Of a stretch of 7,134 nt of DNA, positions 1 through 5,549 are shown piece after piece. Location: positions 1 through 7,134 of the forward strand of contig JAWXBD010000015.1 of the NCBI GenBank assembly GCA_034439815.1, written 5' to 3'. This DNA is from JAEUIT01 sp034439815 (lineage in GTDB: Bacteria > Planctomycetota > Phycisphaerae > Phycisphaerales > SM1A02). Within the stretch, counting starts at the first letter, position 1. Every line of letters begins with the position of its first letter. The notes under the pieces are model-generated. The model saw nothing but the letters and a program-made list of their open reading frames with translations, searched no databases and was not told the origin of the DNA. Position numbers and translations under genes: made by a program.

Positions 1-69
1 GAACTTGCGCACCTTGCGCCGTGTCTTGCGCGCCGTCGTCATCGGCGTTGCTGCTTGTTGTGCATCCAT
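1..69 (-). CDS. 5' end of an unidentified gene running off the left edge
   Basis: A minus-strand frame opens with ATG at 69 and stays open to the window edge (23 codons). The start is supported by GGAG at 77-80 (minus sense), seven bases before the ATG, which is the best ribosome-binding site in the window. A second in-frame ATG at 42 begins MTTARKTRRKVRKF. The visible peptide is hydrophilic and strongly basic near its end, which would fit the cytoplasmic leader of a membrane transporter (for example a major-facilitator sugar permease), but no domain is visible, so this is only inference. It lies 218 bases downstream of the LldD-like gene on the same strand and is probably the next operon member or starts its own transcript. 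The existence of a coding start is fairly likely; the function is unknown. Confidence 0.5.
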   Translation of the reverse strand, partial: MDAQQAATPMTTARKTRRKVRKF

Positions 70-212
70 CCCCACTCTCCACCACACCGGCAAATCGCCG
101 CACGCGAGAGTGGACTACCAACTCCAAGCAAATCCATGTGCCTTGGCCAGACGCTTACTTTGACGCCGACCGGCATCGCAAATCATTTATCCATTTCGTC
201 ATTGGTGTCGAC

Positions 213-250
213 GCCGGGCACTACCGCGACACGATCTCAACGGGCCCGGC
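213..250 (-). terminator. Possible hairpin after the LldD-like gene
   Basis: Perfect 7-base inverted repeat arms, GCCGGGC at 213-219 and GCCCGGC at 244-250, are separated by 24 bases. An inner CCG/CGG pair could extend the stem across a small bulge. In the minus-strand transcript the hairpin would form about 40 bases after the LldD-like stop codon. No U-tract follows it, so it is a weak candidate for an intrinsic terminator and may instead be an RNA-stabilising structure or chance in GC-rich DNA. Confidence 0.2.
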
Positions 251-287
251 AGTCCTGCCTTCGCAATCCATACGCCAGATCTTTGTT

Positions 288-1424
288 CTATTCGCGAAGG
301 ACCCGAGAGTCAACTTTCGTGGCGTCCGCACATCCGGTCAGCGCCAGCGATACTCGCAGCTCATCGCGAATGATTCCCAGCACTCGCGTAACACCCTGTT
401 CCCCCATGGCGGCAAGTGCGTACAGAAATGTCTTGCCGATCAAGCAGCCGCGCGCACCAAGGGCTAGGGCCTTGAGCACGTCTTGCCCCGAGCGTATGCC
501 ACCATCGAGCAACACTTCGCAGCGTCCCTCTATGGCGCCGACGATTTCCGGGAGTACGGAGATGGTGGAGGGCGCGCCGTCGAGTTGTCGGCCGCCATGA
601 TTTGAGACTACGATTGCATCCGCGCCGCTGGCCAGCGCCAGGCGCGCGTCGTCCGCATCAAGAACGCCTTTCAGCACCAGCTTTCCGGGCCATCGACTGC
701 GCACCCAGTCAACGTCGCGCCACGTGGCCGACGGATCGAACTGGGTCGCGATCCACTCCGCCAGTGTGCGGATTCCGCTCTTGCTGCCAATTCGGCCTTG
801 CAGATTGCCGAAGCTATGCCGCTTGCCGAGGAGCACCGAGAGCGCCCAGGCAGGCTTCGACGCGATGTTCAGCGCGTTCTGTAGGTTGAGACGCGGTGGT
901 ACCGTCAGGCCATTCCTGGCATCACGCCTTCGCTCGCCCTGCACCTGAAGGTCGAGGGTTAGCACCAGCGCTGAACATTCGGCCGCTCGGGCCCGATCTA
1001 TCAACTCCTGGTTGAAGCCCCGATCCCGCATCAAGTACTGCTGGAACCAGAATGGCTGGCGGGTCGCCTTGCGTACATCTTCTAGCGAGCAGATAGACAT
1101 CGTGCTGAGACAGAATGGAACGCCGAAGGCGGCAGCTGCTCTTGCCCCCAGAATCTCGCCATCGGCGCAAAAGAGGCCGGCGAGGCCCGTGGGTGCGATG
1201 GCCAGCGGCATCGTCGCGGGGGCGCCTAGGAGTGTCGTTGCTGTGGTGACGTTCGATACGTCCACCATCACCCGTTGACGGAATTGAATCGCGTCGAGAT
1301 CGGCCACGTTGCGATTCAACGTCCGTTCCTCGTAGGCGCCGCCATCCGCATAGTCAAAGATTGCGCGCGGAACTCGCCGCCGCGCAAGCCTGCGCAGGTC
1401 TTCGGTATTCAGAATTTGTGTCAT
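288..1424 (-). CDS. lldD: FMN-dependent L-lactate dehydrogenase, LldD-like
   Basis: This 378-residue protein has the length and motif order of the FMN-dependent alpha-hydroxy-acid dehydrogenase family (glycolate oxidase, LldD, mandelate dehydrogenase), a TIM-barrel flavoenzyme. LldD oxidises L-lactate to pyruvate and passes electrons to the membrane quinone pool. Visible motifs are FDYADGGAYEERTL at 23-36 (Tyr26 active site), PLAIAPTGLAG at 73-83, WFQQY at 126-130 (substrate Tyr130), LTLD at 155-158, LKGVLD at 251-256 (flavin Lys252), the signature SNHGGRQLDG at 274-283 (catalytic His276, substrate Arg279) and LLDGGIRSG at 305-313 (phosphate binding). All key residues are intact. FDPSATWRDVDW at 229-240 resembles the E. 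coli LldD stretch. Other 2-hydroxyacids remain possible substrates. The ATG at 1424 has GAGG eleven bases upstream, inside an inverted repeat. The gene follows the sugar kinase by 121 bases; in deoxyhexose catabolism it would oxidise lactate derived from lactaldehyde. Confidence 0.9.
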   Translation of the reverse strand: MTQILNTEDLRRLARRRVPRAIFDYADGGAYEERTLNRNVADLDAIQFRQRVMVDVSNVTTATTLLGAPATMPLAIAPTGLAGLFCADGEILGARAAAAFGVPFCLSTMSICSLEDVRKATRQPFWFQQYLMRDRGFNQELIDRARAAECSALVLTLDLQVQGERRRDARNGLTVPPRLNLQNALNIASKPAWALSVLLGKRHSFGNLQGRIGSKSGIRTLAEWIATQFDPSATWRDVDWVRSRWPGKLVLKGVLDADDARLALASGADAIVVSNHGGRQLDGAPSTISVLPEIVGAIEGRCEVLLDGGIRSGQDVLKALALGARGCLIGKTFLYALAAMGEQGVTRVLGIIRDELRVSLALTGCADATKVDSRVLRE

Positions 1425-1459
1425 GGGCGCGATAACCTCACGTATGGGTATGCGCCCAT
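1423..1459 (-). promoter_or_regulatory. Inverted repeat covering the lldD start codon
   Basis: In the minus-strand RNA, AUGGGCGC (1459-1452) can pair perfectly over 8 bases with GCGCCCAU (1430-1423), whose last two bases are the AU of the lldD start codon. The 21-base loop contains the GAGG ribosome-binding candidate. The upstream arm can also pair with the nearer CCCAU as AUGGG-CGCAUA-CCCAU, so two mutually exclusive folds exist. This geometry could control translation of lldD relative to the kinase. It may also be coincidental in GC-rich DNA; the sequence alone cannot decide. Confidence 0.3.
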
Positions 1460-1545
1460 TGCCGGCGCCTCAAGTTCGCCACCAAGGTCTCAGTCGTGCA
1501 GGACGACCAATCATTCGGCAATTGTGTGCTGCATGAAAATGACAC

Positions 1546-2976
1546 TCATGGAGTCCCTGGAGCAGCTTTGCGGTCTGCTGCGTCATGCGGTAACGGCCTT
1601 TGTATCGACCCGCGCCATTCGGATCGGTAATCGTTCAAATGGATCGACTTAAGGCAGCCAGCCGCCACCGGCACTTCATTGTGCACTTGGCGTCCCGTTG
1701 CGAGGTACACGGCGGCGCTTGCCGCAGCGCTTGCCGTGCCTGTCCGGTAGACGCGGTTCTGGGGCCGCAGCGCGAGCATGAGCTCTGCGAACTCAGCTGT
1801 CCTTCCGAGCGGCCCATCGATGATCAGATCGCCTTGAGTGCCGAGCTCATCGAGCCGCAGATCGGTCATGAGCGCAAGATAAATCGTTGCCATTACTCGA
1901 CGTTCAGCGGCAGACAGCTCCTCTGCCCCCATGAGCTGACCGGGACGGTGCATGAACGGTCCGTCCGTTGGCGCGCGACTCGGCAGCGCCATCGCACCGA
2001 AGGCGACAACTCGTGCCAGGTCTGCCGGCCATGTGTCATAAGCGATCTCCGCTTCGCCAGCGATCGCGGCGAATTCGCGCCCGCCCATGAAGCGCGCCGT
2101 GGCCACGGGATTCCCGAAAACATCCACATTGGCAAGCATGCCCCGATCTGCCGACAATCGCGTGAGATCGACGCCATGCGCCATTATCACGGTCCACGTT
2201 CCGCTCGAGACGACTGTGAAGCCATTGTCGCGGCGACGCGCGGTCGAGTGGCACAGGTATGAGGCGTTTGAGTCGTGCAGGCCACAAAGGACCCTGCAGC
2301 TGCGATCGAGCCCGGTTCGCGCGGCTAGGCCACTCGAGAGCGTGCCGAGCGTCTCTCCGGCAAAGCGCAGCGGTGGGAACTTGCTCGTCCACCCATGTTG
2401 GTCCGAAAAGAGCGAGTACGATTTCTGCAGAGGAATCCAGAGATGGGTGTGGCAGCCGAGCGAACTAACCTCGCTGGCCATGACGCCCGAGAGTCGCCAT
2501 GCCCAATACTGCGGATAGAGCAGGACACGAGCAACCTTCTCAAACTTCTGGGGCAGCTGCGCTTCGAGATAGAACAGTTGTCGGCCGAGATTCAGCCCGG
2601 CGGGCAGCGAGGGTGACCCGGTAACCTCATAAGGGTCGATCAAGTGCTCGTAAGCGACACGTACGGCGTCGAAGTGCGGGTCTTCGTAGTCGAATGCTGT
2701 AAGCACCTCGCCGGCCATGTCTACGGTGACCGCCGCGGCCCCGTGCGTCACTGGCACGATTGCGCCAATTTGCTGTTTATCCGGTGCGCTGGCCAGCGCC
2801 TCGACCAGCCACCGCTCTACGCCCGCGACATCGAGCTGACGGCCGATTGCCATCTCGAGGGTATGCGACGGTTGCTGCGCTTGCCAATGAATCGCGCCTG
2901 ATTCGCAATCCGCCAGCAGCAGACGCGAATTTGTCTTGCCGATGTCGAGTACGGCGACGAATTTGCCGGACTTCAC
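1546..2976 (-). CDS. FGGY-family carbohydrate kinase, rhamnose/fucose-associated type
   Basis: This 476-residue ATP-dependent sugar kinase is of the FGGY family, cytoplasmic, with two actin-like domains. DIGKTNSRLLL at 11-21 is the N-terminal phosphate loop. THGAAAVTVD at 78-87, GLNLGRQLFY at 127-136, YPQYWAWRLSG at 154-164 and EVSSLGCHTHLW at 169-180 are typical of the subgroup found in L-rhamnose and L-fucose loci. GLHDSNAS at 232-239 holds the presumed catalytic base Asp235. SSGTWTV at 257-263 and FMGGREF at 296-302 belong to the ATP-binding half. The likely substrate is a 6-deoxy-ketose (L-rhamnulose or L-fuculose), inferred from subgroup and context; xylulose or another ketose is not excluded. 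The start is a GTG at 2976 with no convincing ribosome-binding site, and no other usable start codon lies nearby upstream in frame. It follows the DeoR gene by 50 bases, suggesting one transcript. No isomerase or aldolase is in the window. Confidence 0.88.
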   Translation of the reverse strand: MKSGKFVAVLDIGKTNSRLLLADCESGAIHWQAQQPSHTLEMAIGRQLDVAGVERWLVEALASAPDKQQIGAIVPVTHGAAAVTVDMAGEVLTAFDYEDPHFDAVRVAYEHLIDPYEVTGSPSLPAGLNLGRQLFYLEAQLPQKFEKVARVLLYPQYWAWRLSGVMASEVSSLGCHTHLWIPLQKSYSLFSDQHGWTSKFPPLRFAGETLGTLSSGLAARTGLDRSCRVLCGLHDSNASYLCHSTARRRDNGFTVVSSGTWTVIMAHGVDLTRLSADRGMLANVDVFGNPVATARFMGGREFAAIAGEAEIAYDTWPADLARVVAFGAMALPSRAPTDGPFMHRPGQLMGAEELSAAERRVMATIYLALMTDLRLDELGTQGDLIIDGPLGRTAEFAELMLALRPQNRVYRTGTASAAASAAVYLATGRQVHNEVPVAAGCLKSIHLNDYRSEWRGSIQRPLPHDAADRKAAPGTP

Positions 2977-3026
2977 AGCGCATTGACTCGGATTGTTGCC
3001 GCGAACGGAATAACGTGCGATTCGCT

Positions 3027-3875
3027 CTAGCCGAGACGCGTGGCACTGGCTCGACTTGTGTTGTCGTGCGCCGCGTCGTCTGCGGATAATACTTCCGCCA
3101 CGACCACGCGTATGCCAGCCGCCCGAAAGAGTTCGAGTTCCTCATCCTTCGCGCCGTCGTCCGTGATCAGCGTGGAAATGCGGCTGAGATCCGCGACAAT
3201 CATCGAGGATCGCTGGCGTAGCTTGCGGCTGTCGGCCAGGACGACGAGTTCCTCGGCCCGCCTTAGAAGCTTCATTTCTGCCTGCACGACCAGGGGATCG
3301 GCTTCCATCATGCCGAATCGATTGAGGCCATAGCAGCCGGTGAGCAGCTTCTGGCCCCAGAAGTGATCGATTGCGTCGTTGTCATACGGGCTCAACACGA
3401 TGTTCTGCTCGCGGTAAACAGTGCCACCGGGGAGCAATACGCGGTTGCGGCTCGTTGCCAACAACTTGGTAACGATTGGAATCGAGTTGGTCAGAATGTC
3501 GAGCGTCCGGTTGGTCAGGAATTCCACAAGGGCATAGGTTGTGGTCCCACCGTTGATGATGATGCTCTCGCCATCTCCGATCAGGTTCGCTGCGGCGCGG
3601 GCGATGGCGCGCTTCTGAGGTGCTCCAATTCCCTGGCTCAACTCGAATGGCATGCCCACGAGATGGGCCTCGTGTCGAGGTGCCAGCGCCTCGACGCCCC
3701 CGCGGATTCGATTTACCTGGTTCCGTTCGGCCAGCGTATTGATGTCCCGTCGCACGGTCGCCTCTGATGCGTCCAGGATCTCGACCAGCGTGGCTATCGC
3801 GACGACCGAGCGTTCCTGAACCAACCGAAGGATGACCCGGTGGCGTTCCACGTCCAGCATGACTTTGCGCTCCAT
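3027..3875 (-). CDS. DeoR/GlpR-family transcriptional repressor
   Basis: This 282-residue regulator has an N-terminal winged helix-turn-helix (about residues 7-62). Its recognition helix, EATVRRDINTL at 38-48, is diagnostic for the DeoR family, and the wing ends in NRIRGG at 55-60. The C-terminal DeoRC sensor domain (about 85-245) shows IINGGTTTYAL at 106-116, LLPGGTVY at 147-154 and VLADSRKL at 212-219, the usual phosphosugar pocket. DeoR-type repressors normally release DNA on binding a phosphorylated intermediate of the pathway they control, here perhaps the product of the adjacent kinase. The Rhizobium rhamnose locus likewise pairs a DeoR-type RhaR with the kinase RhaK. The first ATG at 3875 lacks a ribosome-binding site. 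The in-frame ATG at 3860 has GGAG nine bases upstream and gives MLDVERHR, a typical DeoR beginning, so 3860 may be the true start. It is the first gene of the operon and probably autoregulated. Confidence 0.9.
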   Translation of the reverse strand: MERKVMLDVERHRVILRLVQERSVVAIATLVEILDASEATVRRDINTLAERNQVNRIRGGVEALAPRHEAHLVGMPFELSQGIGAPQKRAIARAAANLIGDGESIIINGGTTTYALVEFLTNRTLDILTNSIPIVTKLLATSRNRVLLPGGTVYREQNIVLSPYDNDAIDHFWGQKLLTGCYGLNRFGMMEADPLVVQAEMKLLRRAEELVVLADSRKLRQRSSMIVADLSRISTLITDDGAKDEELELFRAAGIRVVVAEVLSADDAAHDNTSRASATRLG

Positions 3876-3922
3876 TCATCGCGCGACAGTGCTCTTGCGC
3901 TTGAGGCGCCGCGGAGCATTTT

Positions 3923-3943
3923 GAATGTAAATGATGTGAAATG
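3923..3943. promoter_or_regulatory. AT-rich tandem repeat upstream of the DeoR gene, candidate operator
   Basis: An AT-rich island in otherwise GC-rich DNA contains two adjacent near-copies on the plus strand, ATGTAAATG (3925-3933) and ATGTGAAATG (3934-3943), identical except for one inserted G. They lie about 50 bases upstream of the first DeoR start codon. DeoR-family proteins often bind direct repeats of about ten bases, so this is a plausible autoregulatory site. The same island also holds a weak plus-strand promoter-like pair, TTGAAT at 3921-3926 and TAGATA at 3945-3950, spaced by 18 bases. Neither function is demonstrated. Confidence 0.3.
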
Positions 3944-4082
3944 GTAGATAGTGGAAGTGTACATCAGTGTCTAGCTGACGTTATGAGTTACTTGTTTGCC
4001 GACTCGATCCCCTGACGCTTGACGACGTGCAACGCGAGCCGGAACTACTTCGCTTGGTCAAACGCGCCTTCGTGCCGGACCG

Positions 4083-4460
4083 ATGTCTGCTGATGGGCTC
4101 GGCAAGTTTCCGATTGGAGAGGAAAGTCCCCGAATCATTGACTGGCGGGGCGATCTATCGCGTACTTTGGTCGATGACAAGGCGCGAGCAGCAGGGTGTC
4201 GTGCGATGAGCCCGGAGACGTCACCGCCGCTGGTACAGGAGACCGCCGAGGCCGCGGAAGCTGTGAAGCATGAATATGTGTTGCTGCGTGACGGCGGACC
4301 GATCGCCACGCCGGACGGTGCCGCATACGTCTTGGCTCGTTGGGATGGCGACGGCGTCGTCGGGGTCTCGCCCATTGAACGACTAACTGTCGCGACATCG
4401 ATGGCCGCGACCACGTCGGCGTTAAATTCGACCCCGTCGGAAAGAGACGGTCGTGAGTGA
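4083..4460 (+). CDS. Doubtful small open reading frame, unknown product
   Basis: This plus-strand frame of 125 codons starts at ATG 4083; a second in-frame ATG at 4206 would give 84 residues. The translation from 4206 is acidic and alanine-rich (for example QETAEAAEAVKHEYVLL) with no transmembrane segment, signal peptide or known motif. Third-position GC is noticeably higher after 4206 than before it, so if the frame is real the shorter version is more likely. There is no clear ribosome-binding site at either start. The opposite strand is open in the frame that shares the same wobble positions, so base composition cannot tell the strands apart. I do not recognise it, and it may not be expressed. 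Confidence 0.2.
   Translation: MSADGLGKFPIGEESPRIIDWRGDLSRTLVDDKARAAGCRAMSPETSPPLVQETAEAAEAVKHEYVLLRDGGPIATPDGAAYVLARWDGDGVVGVSPIERLTVATSMAATTSALNSTPSERDGRE
4429..4453 (-). terminator. Possible terminator hairpin after the binding-protein gene
   Basis: The arms CCGTC (4434-4438) and GACGG (4446-4450) enclose a 7-base loop, and CGA/TCG pairs extend the stem to 8 base pairs across a two-base bulge. In the minus-strand transcript it lies about 36 bases past the stop codon of the solute-binding protein and is followed by AATTTAAC, which is only a weak U-tract. If it works, it would end that transcript before the gene-poor region. Confidence 0.25.
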
Positions 4461-4488
4461 TGCGCCAGGCGCGCGGATAACTGTCGGC

Positions 4489-5502
4489 CTACTGCCCGGC
4501 CTTTTCCAGAAGAGCATAATACGGCGCCACGTCGGCGGCGGTGACAATCGCCGTCGGGATCACGTTCCGGAATTCGACCTGCTCTCCACGAGCCAGTTTC
4601 AGGCCGATATCCACCGCGGCAGCGCTCTCTTCGTACAGAGGCTGCGCAGCGATCGCGTACACGGCGCCCGACTTGATGAGGTCGAGATTCTGTCGTACCG
4701 CGCTCATGCCGATGATCGTGACGCTGCGGCTGGCCGTGCGGCTCGCGTTTGCCCAGGTTTCGGCGCCCGCGCCTGTGGTCGAAAAGGCTCCCGCGAGTTG
4801 CGGATTGCTCTGCAAGATCCCGAGCGCCCTCGCTCGGGCCGCCGTGGGTTCGAAGCCCTCCAGCTGCGGGGCTAGGAGCCTGATCTGCGGAAAGCACTTC
4901 GCGAGGGTTGCGGCGAACACCTGAGCCATCTCGTTTTCAGTGCGGTTGTAGCTGCCCTGCGTGACCGCAATTGCGCCCTGGCCGCGCAGGCGTGTGCCCA
5001 TCGCTACTGCAGCATCCGCTGCAGTCGTGCGAATGTCCTGGCCGATGGCAGCCTTCAGTCCCGGAATTTCGTCCGGCGCCGGAAGCAGATGCACGATCAT
5101 GACCGGATAGCCATCGCGCGCCAGCCGCGCTACATACGGATTTAGCGCAGGATCCACGGCGTAGACCATGACCGCGCTATGTCGCCGTCGTGCAAGCGCG
5201 GCATCGGCGAGCGGAATGGTTGCGGCGATGTCGAAGGCGGTGGCGCTTGGATTGCCGACGACATCGCAATGTACCTTCAGCTCGCGGCAGCGGTCCAGAA
5301 AGCCAGCCTGCATCAGTTTGTGCACAGGGTGATCGCGCATGGGCTGCACCCACAGCAGGGCCTCGCCCCCGACAGGCGCCGAGCGGTTGCACGCAGTAAG
5401 AACAATCATCGATAGAATTCCGAGCACGGAGTGAGCGAAGCGGCTGCCACGCGAACGCGCGCCCGCTCTGTCGTCTACCGGCGTCCAAAGTAAGGCTCGC
5501 AT
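4489..5502 (-). CDS. Lipoprotein solute-binding protein, ribose/AI-2-binding type (Peripla_BP_4-like)
   Basis: This 337-residue protein has a basic, unusually long leader, a hydrophobic segment (about residues 25-37) and the lipobox LTAC with the lipidated cysteine at 38, so it is probably a membrane-anchored periplasmic lipoprotein. The mature part reads like a type 1 periplasmic binding protein of sugar ABC transporters. It has a first strand ALLWVQPMRDHPVHKLMQAGF at 48-68, AVDPALNPYVARLARDGYPV at 115-134, IGQDIRTTAADAA at 153-165, NPQLAGAFSTTGAGAETWANA at 233-253, and the late VTIIGMSAVRQNLDLI plus QPLYEESAAAVDIGLKLARGE region typical of the fold. It would bind a sugar or similar small ligand. 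No permease or ATPase gene is beside it, so it may serve a distant transporter or act in signalling. The ATG at 5502 has no clear ribosome-binding site and sits just after a LacI-like palindrome. Confidence 0.85.
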   Translation of the reverse strand: MRALLWTPVDDRAGARSRGSRFAHSVLGILSMIVLTACNRSAPVGGEALLWVQPMRDHPVHKLMQAGFLDRCRELKVHCDVVGNPSATAFDIAATIPLADAALARRRHSAVMVYAVDPALNPYVARLARDGYPVMIVHLLPAPDEIPGLKAAIGQDIRTTAADAAVAMGTRLRGQGAIAVTQGSYNRTENEMAQVFAATLAKCFPQIRLLAPQLEGFEPTAARARALGILQSNPQLAGAFSTTGAGAETWANASRTASRSVTIIGMSAVRQNLDLIKSGAVYAIAAQPLYEESAAAVDIGLKLARGEQVEFRNVIPTAIVTAADVAPYYALLEKAGQ

Positions 5503-5508
5503 TTCGCA

Positions 5509-5524
5509 ATGGTGACGTTACCAT
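5509..5524. promoter_or_regulatory. LacI-family-like operator between divergent genes
   Basis: ATGGTGACGTTACCAT is a 16-base palindrome centred on CG with a single mismatched symmetric pair (14 of 16 positions symmetric). An even-length palindrome with a central CG, of the TGGTAACGTTACCA type, is characteristic of LacI-family operators in many proteobacteria. It lies 6 bases upstream of the binding-protein ATG (minus strand) and 25 bases upstream of the PSCyt1 gene start (plus strand), inside the only 47 bases that separate the two genes, so one regulator could control both. No LacI gene is in the window. Confidence 0.6.
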
Positions 5525-5549
5525 AAAAGCAATTCAAGCCCTCCGGTGA

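Larger units (their letters stand above)
3876..4488. other. Stretch of about 610 bases without a convincing gene
   Basis: This stretch lies between the DeoR start and the end of the binding-protein gene. The first 145 bases are AT-richer and look like an upstream regulatory region for the minus-strand operon. The rest (about 4020-4488) is open in more than one frame on both strands, but none of the translations matches a family I recognise and no frame has a strong ribosome-binding site. I see no tRNA, no CRISPR repeats and no IS ends. It could be a decayed gene, a small hypothetical gene (described separately) or plain intergenic DNA. Confidence 0.5.

Noticed and set aside
21..600. Two overlapping plus-strand open frames near the left end.
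   Set aside because: They run antisense to the LldD-like gene and its downstream gap, and the translations show no family features.
1533..1549. ATGAAAATGAC near the end of the kinase gene, partly like the AT-rich upstream motif.
   Set aside because: Only a single short partial match with no tandem copy; too weak to call an operator.
1600..2262. Plus-strand open frame of 220 codons inside the kinase gene.
   Set aside because: It is antisense to a well-supported kinase with all motifs intact; its Cys/Arg/His-rich product is a shadow.
3961..3985. Short inverted repeat TCAG...CTGA upstream of the DeoR gene.
   Set aside because: Only four base pairs with a seven-base loop; this is expected by chance.
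4120..4205. GAGGAAAGTCC at 4120-4130 followed by CAGGGTG resembles conserved parts of bacterial RNase P RNA.
   Set aside because: The two motifs are about 65 bases apart instead of close together, the next conserved segments (ACAGAAA, GGTAAGGGTGAAA) are missing, and no overall fold is apparent.
4058..4897. Long minus-strand open frame overlapping the end of the binding-protein gene.
   Set aside because: More than half of it is the out-of-frame shadow of the binding-protein gene; the rest is Ser/Pro/Thr/Arg-rich without any motif, typical of antisense translation.
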